Shown here: in pieces, positions 23,830 to 32,301 of the stretch
Position numbering within the stretch: the stretch's first letter is position 1
Layout of the letters: the number at the start of each line of letters is the position of its first letter
Virus record (IMG/VR): IMGVR_UViG_3300018933_000001
Coordinates: 82,538-146,537 of that record
Origin: a virus
Length of the DNA: 64,000 bases
Direction: 5' to 3' (one strand)
Program-made: the position numbers and the translations under genes
Notes under the pieces: model-generated
The model's input: the letters and a program-made list of their open reading frames with translations, nothing else
Told to the model about the DNA's origin: nothing
The model's database searches: none

Positions 23830-25591
23830 TAAAAAGCTTATATTTATAGTTGGGTGTTCTAGAACCGGAAGTACCTTACTACTTTCTTACTTATGTGGAT
23901 TAAAGAATACTAAGATACTTTATGAGACTAGATGCCTTACTAATTCACTTAATCTATCATCTAGTGATTTTATAGATTACTTAGCTACTATGTTTAATTC
24001 TATTACAGAAGATATAGTAATAGAGAAGACTCCAGAACATTGTTTCTATTTAAATATAATAGAACAACTGAGGAAGGTATGTAAGAGAGATATTCATGTT
24101 ATCTATGTTACTAGACCACCAGTTCCTACTATCTTATCTATATTGAGAGCTAAAGAAGTATGGACAGATATAGACGTATTAGGAGCTTGTGAGAAGTATG
24201 AAGAGTCAATGATTAGTATCTATCATAATCTTATTACTAAGGTACATCATCCTAACAACACAGAAGGAAGAAAGAGTTTATACGTATATAATTGGCAAGA
24301 TAAGTTAATAGAAGGTGTTAGTTACAGAAGTCATGTTATTAGTGCTTATAGTTTTTCTATTAGTTATAAAAGTCTATTAGAAGATGTTTACTTTACCTTA
24401 TATAATCTCTTAGTTACAAAACTACATCTTGGCCTTAGTGACTCAGATATAAGAAGCATAGTAGTTAATAGAGTAAGTAACTTAAGAAAAGTATTACCTC
24501 AAGTGGAAAAACAATTACATCATAATAACTTGTTTAAAGAAGTAGATGTAGTTAATAAAGAGAGACTTAGTAATGTAAGTAAACTAGCTGATGAAGATAA
24601 GAGAAATATTAAGTACATTAATAACTACTTTACTGATAAAGGTAATAAGTTTAATATATATGACTTAGTAACTAAGAAAGAAGTAATAAGTATAGATAAT
24701 GTTCCATTGGTTACTATAGTAGTTCCTCTATATAACAAAGAAAAGTATATAGTAGACACTTTAAACTCTTTATTAAACCAGACTTATGACAATATAAGAG
24801 TAGTAGTAGTAGATGATGCTTCTACTGATAAAAGTTTAGAGGTAGTAGAAGATTATTATAGAAATTTACCTTATACCTTCTTACAACAAAAGATGTGTAT
24901 AGTGAAAAAAAAGAGTAATCAAGGGGTTTCTTCTACTCGTAATATAGGTATTAGCAACCTTAGTAGTGAAAGTGATATATGCTCGTTCTGTGATGCTGAT
25001 GATATATGGGACTCAACCTTAGTAGAAAAGTCAGTAGATACATTCAAGAGATATCCTTATGTAGATTGTGTTTACTCTAGAGTTCTATTACTCAAAGATG
25101 GAGAACTAATAAAGACTCACAGTAAGATTTGCAACGGAGATGTTTATGAAGATAGTTTAGAATATAACTTCCTTAACTGTGGTAGTAATATCTTTGTTAA
25201 AGCTTCAGTATTAGAACAACATAATATTAGATTTAATGTAGAGTATGACGGATGTGAGGATTGGGATTTTCTTATCCAACTAGCTAAAGTAGCAACGTTT
25301 AAATGTACCAAAGAGTATCTAGTAAAATACCGTCAACTATCTAACTCTTTATCTACTAACAAAGAACTTCAAGTAGTTAAGGGGAAGAAGATACTGGAGA
25401 AGTATTTAGGTGTAGGAGCAAGTCAAACTTATAGAGGGGAGAAGTATAGTAGAATATTTACTCGTCTATTTCTTTATTACTTTACTATTAAAAACCTTAA
25501 GTGGTCTTACATAAAAGATTTAGACATTAGTTATATACTTAGAGTTGTAATGTCTAAGTCAAAAGCTTGTGTTAAGTCACATATATTATAA
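23822..25591 (+). CDS. Sulfotransferase-glycosyltransferase (GT2) fusion, 589 aa
   Basis: Residues about 1-150 are sulfotransferase-like, with the 5'-phosphosulfate loop 'IFIVGCSRTGSTLLLSYL' and the 3'-phosphate segment 'IHVIYVTRPPVPTILSIL' (PAPS binding). Residues about 293-530 are a GT-A glycosyltransferase: 'VTIVVPLYNKEKYIVDTLNS', 'VVVVDDASTDKSLEV', 'GVSSTRNIGI' and the metal-binding 'FCDADDIW' at about 388-395, with 'GCEDWDFLIQLAK' as the catalytic region. It may transfer a sugar and a sulfate onto a surface glycan or phage structure. It heads an accessory island with the ferritin-like and ATP-grasp genes. Confidence 0.85.
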   Translation: MTNKKLIFIVGCSRTGSTLLLSYLCGLKNTKILYETRCLTNSLNLSSSDFIDYLATMFNSITEDIVIEKTPEHCFYLNIIEQLRKVCKRDIHVIYVTRPPVPTILSILRAKEVWTDIDVLGACEKYEESMISIYHNLITKVHHPNNTEGRKSLYVYNWQDKLIEGVSYRSHVISAYSFSISYKSLLEDVYFTLYNLLVTKLHLGLSDSDIRSIVVNRVSNLRKVLPQVEKQLHHNNLFKEVDVVNKERLSNVSKLADEDKRNIKYINNYFTDKGNKFNIYDLVTKKEVISIDNVPLVTIVVPLYNKEKYIVDTLNSLLNQTYDNIRVVVVDDASTDKSLEVVEDYYRNLPYTFLQQKMCIVKKKSNQGVSSTRNIGISNLSSESDICSFCDADDIWDSTLVEKSVDTFKRYPYVDCVYSRVLLLKDGELIKTHSKICNGDVYEDSLEYNFLNCGSNIFVKASVLEQHNIRFNVEYDGCEDWDFLIQLAKVATFKCTKEYLVKYRQLSNSLSTNKELQVVKGKKILEKYLGVGASQTYRGEKYSRIFTRLFLYYFTIKNLKWSYIKDLDISYILRVVMSKSKACVKSHIL

Positions 25592-26072
25592 GTTAGCTAT
25601 CTATGAATACTCCTTATCTAACTTCTATAGAAAGGTAAGTAAACGAGGTGATGAGTATTCTTCTTACTTCTACCAGTTATCAGTAGATGAGAAGAAGCAT
25701 AGCAAGATGTTATTTAGTTTGTTAAGTAAGAGAGGTTATGATGTACCTAATAAGTATTTAGTAGAGGAAGTAATAATACAAGGTCAGAAAGTAGAGACTA
25801 ATATAGAGATAAGTAAGAGAAATGTACTATTTTACTTAATCTTTAAAGGTAAGTCTGCGTCTAGTTACTCTACTAATGAGTTACTTAGTTATGTAATTAA
25901 AGGGGAAAGAATAGCTTATGTGTATTACTCAGTTTTATTATGGATAGTTAAGTGTCTGAGATACATTACTCAAAACAAGTTATACGACTTAGACATAAAT
26001 ATTCTGTCAACTATTAGAAGTGAAGAAAAGGAGCATAGTAGTAATGAAAGAAATTATAATCAACACAAGTAA
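25569..26072 (+). CDS. Ferritin-like di-iron four-helix protein, 167 aa
   Basis: The four-helix ligand pattern is visible: Glu in 'AIYEYSLSNFYRKV', ExxH in 'VDEKKHSKMLFSLL', Glu in 'IKGERIAYVYYSVLLW' and ExxH in 'RSEEKEHSSNER'. This fits the ferritin-like superfamily, which includes rubrerythrin and MiaE-type hydroxylases. The start is GTG 25569, inside the end of the sulfotransferase fusion, and the 3' end overlaps the next gene by 29 bases. Iron storage, peroxide removal and hydroxylation are all possible; the sequence does not decide. Confidence 0.65.
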   Translation: MLSHIYYKLAIYEYSLSNFYRKVSKRGDEYSSYFYQLSVDEKKHSKMLFSLLSKRGYDVPNKYLVEEVIIQGQKVETNIEISKRNVLFYLIFKGKSASSYSTNELLSYVIKGERIAYVYYSVLLWIVKCLRYITQNKLYDLDINILSTIRSEEKEHSSNERNYNQHK

Positions 26073-26265
26073 TGTATATATTATTGGCTTAGTAGAAGGT
26101 ATTAGGATACTACTTAAGTATGACCCTGATTCATATATCTCTGCTTCTCATGACGTTATTTATTTCTGCGGATGTGAAGAAGTCTCTGAAGAAGATGGAA
26201 AATTACTAGATAAACTAGGTTGGCGGTTTGATAGCGGTGTAGATAGTTGGAGATGTAGTGTATGA
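26044..26265 (+). CDS. Small hypothetical protein, 73 aa
   Basis: ATG 26044 has AGGAG ten bases upstream and is preferred over GTG 26020. The product has 'IYFCGCEEVSEEDGKLLDKL' and ends 'SGVDSWRCSV', with three Cys. It lies between the ferritin-like and ATP-grasp genes and overlaps both, suggesting a shared function. Confidence 0.65.
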   Translation: MKEIIINTSNVYIIGLVEGIRILLKYDPDSYISASHDVIYFCGCEEVSEEDGKLLDKLGWRFDSGVDSWRCSV

Positions 26266-27062
26266 AAGACTTAGAAGTTAGGTGGATTATTGAGAGAGAT
26301 GTTCTGAGCTACACTGATAATCTAGTTAAGTACCTACAAGAGAAAGACATTTACTATAAAGAGACTACGTATCAGGAAGTAGTGTCTCATAAATATAGTA
26401 ATAAGTATGGTTATTTATCAGATGATGAGATAGTAACTATCTTTGTTGGTAGTCTTAGGTTAGCTAAAGAGATTAACAAGTACCCAATATATCCAGGTGT
26501 TATTTGTACATTAAAGAACTTTGAGTGTATTAACTACTATCCTAGCTGGGGTGACTATTTACTAAATAAAGATTGGACTATTACTGTACCACCTCTCTTA
26601 AAGAGACATTGCAGAGAAGGAGATACTACTAAGAAGTTCTTTTTCCGACCTAATGAGGGTGATAAAACCTTTACTGGTGGGTTATTTACTAAATCTGAGC
26701 TAGTGAAGTTGGGATTAGAAGACAATAAAGTAATAATTCAAGCTTGTAAGAAAGATATAAAAGATGAATATAGATTTCTAGTAGTAGATAAAGAAATAGT
26801 TGATTATACTAGATACTTAGATACTCCTAAAAGTGGAATGTATCGAGGAGCTAAATTTCTACTAGAGAATGCTTTACGTAATCCTAGAACTTTTCTACCT
26901 GATAGAGCTTTTACTGTAGATATTGGTGAAAGTAATAACAGAATAGGAGTAGTAGAACTTAACTCTTTTTCTTGTGCCAATCTTTACTCTATGAATATGG
27001 ACAAAGTAGTTCCTGCTATTAACGAGTTAGCTAAGAAGATGTATCTTGAAGAAAATGATTGA
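26262..27062 (+). CDS. ATP-grasp protein (DUF4343 / R2K-like), 266 aa
   Basis: The C-terminal half has ATP-grasp features: 'KFFFRPNEGDKTFTGGLF' (phosphate-binding Lys/Arg region), 'DEYRFLVVDKEIVDYTRYL', 'FTVDIGESN' and the metal-binding 'GVVELNSFSCANLY'. The N-terminus fits the DUF4343 type found in phages. Such proteins are predicted to form amide-type bonds on peptides or proteins. It is the last gene of the island, overlapping its neighbour by ATGA; a promoter for the tRNAs begins at its stop codon. Confidence 0.82.
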   Translation: MKDLEVRWIIERDVLSYTDNLVKYLQEKDIYYKETTYQEVVSHKYSNKYGYLSDDEIVTIFVGSLRLAKEINKYPIYPGVICTLKNFECINYYPSWGDYLLNKDWTITVPPLLKRHCREGDTTKKFFFRPNEGDKTFTGGLFTKSELVKLGLEDNKVIIQACKKDIKDEYRFLVVDKEIVDYTRYLDTPKSGMYRGAKFLLENALRNPRTFLPDRAFTVDIGESNNRIGVVELNSFSCANLYSMNMDKVVPAINELAKKMYLEEND

Positions 27063-27087
27063 CAAATTAAAATGGATAAGTTAAACT
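27059..27087 (+). promoter_or_regulatory. Sigma-70-type promoter for the two tRNAs
   Basis: A perfect -35 (TTGACA, 27059-27064), a 17-base spacer and TAAACT (27082-27087) as -10. The predicted start is around 27094, four bases before the first tRNA. Confidence 0.65.
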
Positions 27088-27097
27088 TAATTTATTC

Positions 27098-27169
27098 GTC
27101 GGAGGAGTGACACGGTTTCACACAGGTCTCATAAGCCTGAAATAGTAGGTTCGATTCCTACCTCCGACT
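27098..27169 (+). tRNA. tRNA with CAT anticodon (Met or Ile2)
   Basis: Acceptor stem GTCGGAG/CTCCGAC; anticodon arm CAGGT-CTCATAA-GCCTG with anticodon CAT; T arm GTAGG-TTCGATT-CCTAC. The sequence alone does not tell elongator Met from lysidine-modified Ile. CCA is not encoded. Confidence 0.92.
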
Positions 27170-27172
27170 TTA

Positions 27173-27246
27173 CGGAATGTGGTGTAATTTGGTAGCACTC
27201 TTGATTTGGGGTCAAGAAGCTGTAGGTTCAAATCCTACCATTCCGA
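27173..27246 (+). tRNA. tRNA-Pro (anticodon TGG)
   Basis: Acceptor stem CGGAATG/CATTCCG; anticodon arm CTTGA-TTTGGGG-TCAAG with anticodon TGG; T arm GTAGG-TTCAAAT-CCTAC. It follows the CAT tRNA by three bases and ends eight bases before the stop of the convergent 979-aa gene. Confidence 0.93.
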
Positions 27247-27253
27247 TTTAATA

Positions 27254-30193
27254 CTATATCTCTTTCGTCTTCTTCGTCACTTTAACAAAAGGATAAGCAT
27301 AAACTAGGAAACTATAATTCGGGTCTAAGTCTACATTAGTAGGTTTAGTTATTTTTACTTGTTTAGATATTTCTAATTTACCAGGAGACAAGACAGTTTC
27401 TATTAAAATATCTTCTTCAGGTTGTTCAGAGAAGTTATATTCAGAGTTGTTGTTGGTGTAACTGTTTGTGTATTTAATATAAGTGCTAGGGTCAGCAGGA
27501 AGAGTGAATTCTACTTCTTTATACGATTCTATATCTACATTTATAAAACCATCGTAGATAAATTGACTCCACAATACGTTTGTCCATCTGCGAGTGTTTA
27601 ATCTTTTATTTCCATAAGAGTAGGAAAGGCTATTAATACTTAAATCAAATCGTAAGGATTTTAATTCATTACTAATGTTAGTTTCTGTAAGATAGTAATT
27701 ACTTGGAGTGTTTAAGAAAGGTAAGATTGTACCTTTAGAACTCCACCCAGTAGACCAATCTGAAAAATAAAAATTTAAACCATGTGAATTTAAAATAGCT
27801 TCTCTACTAGATAAATCATAGTTACTAGAACTACTTATTTTATCTCTAATAGCTTTTATTGTAGAGGGGTTGTACTGTATTGGTCTATTAGGTAAATATT
27901 CAAAATAAGATTCTTTAACAATTGCATTAGTATATGGATAAACACTATTCTCTGAATATATTAACCCTTCACTCAATTTACTACTTCTAAGTATTTGATA
28001 TTCATTAAGATCAAAGCCTACAATAGAACTTAGTCTTTTTTCTTTTTTATCATAGTGAGTTTTATCCCACATCTCCCACCAACTTACTGTAGATAGAGCA
28101 GTATATCTAAAACTTTCCGCAGGGTTACTAGCTTTAAAAGTTCTAGTGTTAGAAGCGTATAAAAGAGTGGGATATACATTATATTGACTAAGTAATTTTT
28201 TCTTTGAGTAATTATATTGTTCAAAGTGATTACCTGTTACGATTTCAGAAAAATCTACATTACTGTTATTTCTAGAAAGTAGCTGAGCAAAGCTATCTCT
28301 TTCTAACGTACTTTTAAACGTACCAAAAGAGGTTAAAAATTTTCTTTCAATATTTTCTTTATTCCACACAATAGAAGAATCTAAATCAGAAGTATTTAAA
28401 TCGTCATTAGTAGAAGTAACTTTCCAATCTTTAATTTTTATAGTTACGTATTTTTGATATTCCCAGCTTTGACTGCTAAATTTATCAGAATCTCCTTTAC
28501 AGTCAGTATTAGAAAGAGTATTAGCTGGTTTTAAATTTAGTTTTAAATGTACGACTTGAGTTTTATTATCTATTACAGATAAATTAAGAGTTCTGTGATA
28601 CAGGTTATCTACTAATAATTGTAAGCTAAAATTTTGTGGGTTTTTAGTGTCATGAAAGTTTCCTTGAAAGACTGCTTTTGGATAGTTATTCAGTACATAT
28701 ATCCAAACTCTAGGGTCAATATTTAAATCTATGATGTTTTTATTCCAGTTTTCGTAGAATTTATCATGTTGTAGTTGTTCTTCTGTTGTGTTAGTAAAGC
28801 CCCTTTGTAGTCTATTTTCTATATCTACTTGAGTTTCATTAGCTTTAATAATAAAAGCGTTGTACATTCCAGAGAATAAATCACTTGCTCCTAACTCATA
28901 AAGTTTAATAGCTTCTTCTTTCTTACTACTTCCAAGCCAAATTTCGGCTTTATGAGTAGAAAGCTTCATATCTCTTTTTTTTATTTTAGGAGGGCTACCT
29001 GACAATCTACCTTCTCCTGTACCGTTATAGGGGCCACCACTACCTCCTCCTCCAGGACAACCAGGTTCCCAAGGTGAAAAACCAGGTGGAAGTCTACCAG
29101 GTACTTTATCTTCACTTACCTCTAGTATATAGAAACCTCCTGGAGCAGTTTGACCGTTTAAATATAATTGGTGAAAATGTCGCATATACATAAAGTCGTA
29201 AGGTAAATCAACCCAACCGTAAGTATGTCCCCAATCATTTTGTACATTACCTACACTTGGTTTATCTGGTTCTTCTTCTCCTAATAAAGGACATTTACTA
29301 TTAATAAAGCCTCTACTATCACAGTAACCTGCTGCTTGTTGTTCTGGACTACAATCTAATGTATATCCCGGGAGATAACTAAAGTCACATCTAAAAAAGG
29401 ATCTTTCTACCTTTGTTACTGGGTCTACTATCCTAATAACTTCCCACCCTTGTAAATTCATTTCTCCGCCACAACTTAATATAGTGGCATACCCAAACAA
29501 TTTCTTATAATTAGTATCATATTCTGAATCATGTGAGGTTAAAGCAGCTAACATTGCTTCTTCTCCATCACTACTTACTTGAGAAGAATAAAATCTCCAA
29601 CCTCCACCTCCACCTCCAGCATTTTTACCACTTCCATGAGGAGAATTTGCGTCTCTACTTAAATCATCTTTAAGACAATCATTAAGATTAGAATAAGGTT
29701 TATAAGGTAGTCCAGTATAAGAAACACCGTTAATAGTATCTTTAGCTGCATAATTACATCTTTCATAAGCACCTACAAATTGAGTACAAGAGTTTCCTTT
29801 TCTAATCCAAGTAGAAGTTAAATTAGTGGGAACTGGACTACCCGTATCTACTAACTTTACAAATAAATAAAAGACTTCAATATCTGCTTCTGTATATTCA
29901 ATAATCTTCTTATCATCTATCGGTTTAGTTTTTCTTATCTGTATAATTCTTTCAGTTACTTGTTCTGCTGATTTAAAGGTGACTGCTTTATATTTACCGT
30001 CATCCGAATCTTTAACTACTAGAACTTCTCCACTAGAATCGACATTGATACTAAGAGCTTGAATAGTTTTTCCAGTTTCAGTATTTCTTACATTTATCTT
30101 TGTCCCAATTCCACCATTGAGAGCATAACCAATAAAAGCAGTATTATTTTCTAGTAACTTTAAAATCTTAGAAACTACTTGGTCATCATTCAT
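27254..30193 (-). CDS. Large tail-tip or fibre-associated protein, 979 aa
   Basis: The last gene of the leftward late block. The first about 95 residues form a strand-rich head ('VVSKILKLLENN ... TERIIQIRKTKP'). A Cys-rich region follows ('CTQFVGAYERC', 'LDCSPEQQAAGYCDSRGF') with two glycine-rich turns ('NAGGGGGGWRFY', 'GCPGGGGSGG'). The remaining about 550 residues are Ser/Asn/Tyr-rich, as in receptor-binding structural proteins. The position after the tail-fibre genes supports a distal tail role, but no family is recognised. Confidence 0.6.
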   Translation of the reverse strand: MNDDQVVSKILKLLENNTAFIGYALNGGIGTKINVRNTETGKTIQALSINVDSSGEVLVVKDSDDGKYKAVTFKSAEQVTERIIQIRKTKPIDDKKIIEYTEADIEVFYLFVKLVDTGSPVPTNLTSTWIRKGNSCTQFVGAYERCNYAAKDTINGVSYTGLPYKPYSNLNDCLKDDLSRDANSPHGSGKNAGGGGGGWRFYSSQVSSDGEEAMLAALTSHDSEYDTNYKKLFGYATILSCGGEMNLQGWEVIRIVDPVTKVERSFFRCDFSYLPGYTLDCSPEQQAAGYCDSRGFINSKCPLLGEEEPDKPSVGNVQNDWGHTYGWVDLPYDFMYMRHFHQLYLNGQTAPGGFYILEVSEDKVPGRLPPGFSPWEPGCPGGGGSGGPYNGTGEGRLSGSPPKIKKRDMKLSTHKAEIWLGSSKKEEAIKLYELGASDLFSGMYNAFIIKANETQVDIENRLQRGFTNTTEEQLQHDKFYENWNKNIIDLNIDPRVWIYVLNNYPKAVFQGNFHDTKNPQNFSLQLLVDNLYHRTLNLSVIDNKTQVVHLKLNLKPANTLSNTDCKGDSDKFSSQSWEYQKYVTIKIKDWKVTSTNDDLNTSDLDSSIVWNKENIERKFLTSFGTFKSTLERDSFAQLLSRNNSNVDFSEIVTGNHFEQYNYSKKKLLSQYNVYPTLLYASNTRTFKASNPAESFRYTALSTVSWWEMWDKTHYDKKEKRLSSIVGFDLNEYQILRSSKLSEGLIYSENSVYPYTNAIVKESYFEYLPNRPIQYNPSTIKAIRDKISSSSNYDLSSREAILNSHGLNFYFSDWSTGWSSKGTILPFLNTPSNYYLTETNISNELKSLRFDLSINSLSYSYGNKRLNTRRWTNVLWSQFIYDGFINVDIESYKEVEFTLPADPSTYIKYTNSYTNNNSEYNFSEQPEEDILIETVLSPGKLEISKQVKITKPTNVDLDPNYSFLVYAYPFVKVTKKTKEI

Positions 30194-30207
30194 AGGAAAT
30201 ATTTAGT

Positions 30208-30474
30208 ATGTATTTAAGTTTTGTATTTGACGTAATGCAGAGAAAAGTAAAACCTCTACATCCTGGTTCTATTGTAGTAGATATCCTAGAAGATAGAGGA
30301 GTTAGTCAAGAAGAATTTTGTAACAGTGATTTTAAACTATTAGAAATTTTACTAGGAGAAAAAGTTATTAGTTTTCATTATGCCTGGTATATTGAGCAAA
30401 AACTAAGTATTTCTCATAAACTTTTATTAAATCTACAAAGAAAAGCAGATATTTGGGATAGTTTATTAGAATGA
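30208..30474 (+). CDS. HigA/VapI-like XRE protein with degenerate HTH, 88 aa
   Basis: 'KPLHPGSIVVDILEDRGVS' is the diagnostic start of the HigA/VapI family, and 'HKLLLNLQRKADIWDSLLE' fits its end. The recognition helix region ('FCNSDFKLLEILLGEK') is poorly conserved, so DNA binding is doubtful. The gene is sandwiched in the late block on the opposite strand: its start lies 14 bases from the divergent 979-aa gene, and its 3' end overlaps the next by 9 bases. AGGAAA precedes the ATG. Confidence 0.65.
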   Translation: MYLSFVFDVMQRKVKPLHPGSIVVDILEDRGVSQEEFCNSDFKLLEILLGEKVISFHYAWYIEQKLSISHKLLLNLQRKADIWDSLLE

Positions 30475-30975
30475 ACGAAAAGTAATTAATCGTTTCTCAT
30501 GACTATACTCAAAGCATAAAGCGTCATGAACATTTCCAAGAGCAGGATTAGGTTGTTTGAAGAATATCCATCCTCCAGTAGATTGAACGGTAAAGCTATA
30601 GATTTGAAAAGAAGTTCCTCTCATTAAACTAGGAGATAGCGCCGGGAAAGTTTCTTGTGCGTTATTAGCCGTTGACCAAGCTTTATTAGGAGGGTTGCTA
30701 TAAGAGAAAGTGGTAGAAGTTAAAGTATTAAATTCAGTAGCCATATTATATTTAATAGGGGACGTACTTTCAGCACTTCTATCAAAAAAGTTATATTGAA
30801 AGTTGAGAGTAATAGACCCTGTAGTTCCATCCCAGTTAACTATACTACCAGGAACCCATAGCATTTTCCCAGTATTGTTAGGGCAACTTCCACATTCTCC
30901 TGTTTTACATTGAAGTAATGTTGGAGTAAGAATTTCTGTTATAGGGTTAGTTTTTACTAAGCTAGTTGGCTTCAT
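30466..30975 (-). CDS. Putative tail structural protein, 169 aa
   Basis: Strand-rich, with a 'CKTGECGSCPNN' Cys cluster near residues 23-34 and Asn/Thr-rich loops. It is read with the fibre genes at 30992-33649. The shape of the sequence suits a fibre tip or virion surface protein; no family is recognised. Confidence 0.55.
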   Translation of the reverse strand: MKPTSLVKTNPITEILTPTLLQCKTGECGSCPNNTGKMLWVPGSIVNWDGTTGSITLNFQYNFFDRSAESTSPIKYNMATEFNTLTSTTFSYSNPPNKAWSTANNAQETFPALSPSLMRGTSFQIYSFTVQSTGGWIFFKQPNPALGNVHDALCFEYSHEKRLITFRSF

Positions 30976-30991
30976 AACGGATAATTTTTAA

Positions 30992-31564
30992 TTATAGTAA
31001 AATTTCTAAATTAATCCGAATCCCTTGTCCAGTAACAGCAGGTAAACTATGAGCATTTCTAGCTAGTAGAAGTCCGTAAATGTGAGGAGAACCAGCAGGG
31101 TCAGTAGTAAAAGCCATTGATACCCCATTAACCGAATAAAGTGTATTAAGAGAGCTAGCTAAGGGGAAAGAAAACTCTATGTCTCCAATAAAATTTTGAG
31201 CTTCTGCATCAGTAAGAGCAAAAGACCCATAGGCTAGTCTATCAGTAAAAACAGTGGTTATTGGTCTATCAAATAATCTTAGAAGATATTGACCGGTGGA
31301 TACGACCTCACAATATAAAGAAGCGTTTTGAATTACACCTCCCATTCCGGCTTTTAATGCAACGTTAGGAAAAGTAAATTGAGATGTTCCCATTAACTGG
31401 TTAGCTGCATAAGCTGTAGTTCCAATTCCTCCAGTATTAGTACCAGCTACAGAAACAGTTTGATTAGTAATAATAGGGATATGAGTAGTTTGTCCTGTTA
31501 CTGGGTCTACAAAAGTAAAGCTAGCAATCCACAGACCTGAACCTTGAGTAACTTGATAAGGCAT
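30992..31564 (-). CDS. Putative virion structural protein, 190 aa
   Basis: Opens 'MPYQVTQGSGLWIASFTFVD', then Gly/Thr/Ala-rich strands with no clear helix. It starts 12 bases after the upstream stop with no ribosome-binding site but an A-rich leader. Position suggests a tail-fibre accessory protein. Confidence 0.55.
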   Translation of the reverse strand: MPYQVTQGSGLWIASFTFVDPVTGQTTHIPIITNQTVSVAGTNTGGIGTTAYAANQLMGTSQFTFPNVALKAGMGGVIQNASLYCEVVSTGQYLLRLFDRPITTVFTDRLAYGSFALTDAEAQNFIGDIEFSFPLASSLNTLYSVNGVSMAFTTDPAGSPHIYGLLLARNAHSLPAVTGQGIRINLEILL

Positions 31565-31576
31565 AATTTTTATTTA

Positions 31577-31960
31577 TTAGTTTGTTTGTTTAACATAAGT
31601 CATAATTATTGTAGCTGCATTTGGTTCTACGTTTGTATACCAAGGGAAACCTCCTACTAAGCCAAAAGCACTACCTCCAGCGAAACTATTCGGAATAACT
31701 GTAATTTCTAATTTATCAGTTCCTTCTAGTTTTAGCTTAGAAATAGAATTAAGTTCTAAAGGTTCTTGGTTAAAAATTGGTAGGTTGAGGTCTTTAATTA
31801 TTTCTAAATTGTTGAGTTTAACAGTAACTTTAGCTACCTCATTTTTCTCATTTTTTAGTAAAACTTTAGCAATAATAAAGCTAATAGCAGTTGTTGCTTG
31901 AAATATAGTGGTTGGTGCTACATTGAGTGTTTGGTATTCAGTTTTTAGAGTAGTTGGCAT
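31577..31960 (-). CDS. Putative virion structural protein, 127 aa
   Basis: 'FQATTAISFIIAKVLLKNEK', 'TVKLNNLEIIKDLNLP' and 'AATIIMTYVKQTN' give a beta-sandwich-like pattern. The gene is two bases from its upstream neighbour. A-rich leader, no clear ribosome-binding site. Likely part of the fibre or baseplate periphery. Confidence 0.55.
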   Translation of the reverse strand: MPTTLKTEYQTLNVAPTTIFQATTAISFIIAKVLLKNEKNEVAKVTVKLNNLEIIKDLNLPIFNQEPLELNSISKLKLEGTDKLEITVIPNSFAGGSAFGLVGGFPWYTNVEPNAATIIMTYVKQTN

Positions 31961-31962
31961 AT

Positions 31963-32289
31963 TTATTCTTTAGACCCTTCTTGTTGTAGAGGTAAGTCAG
32001 GAATTGGAGAATCTGTTATTTGTAAGTATCTACCCATCCCTACAGCTTCTTGTATAGTTACCATAGCTTCTGTAAGTTTAGGATTTCCTTTACAGTTAAT
32101 AATTAAAGCTTGATTGTCCCAATACGGATAGCCTACTACTCTTCCGTTAGGTAACTTGGTAGTAATAGTAAAATAAACCTCAATAAACATTTTTTCTACG
32201 TCTTCTTGAGCTTCTGATAAATTAATCTGTAATCGTTCTGCGGTATGAACTTCTGAAATGTTATCTGAATCTGTAATTATAATTGGCAT
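31963..32289 (-). CDS. Hypothetical late protein, 108 aa
   Basis: Mixed strand and helix, 'MPIIITDSDNISEVHTAERL' at the start. It lies between the fibre gene at 32302 and the structural gene at 31577. It might be a chaperone or small tail component; no motif decides. Confidence 0.55.
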   Translation of the reverse strand: MPIIITDSDNISEVHTAERLQINLSEAQEDVEKMFIEVYFTITTKLPNGRVVGYPYWDNQALIINCKGNPKLTEAMVTIQEAVGMGRYLQITDSPIPDLPLQQEGSKE

Positions 32290-32301
32290 ATATTTTTTCT
32301 T

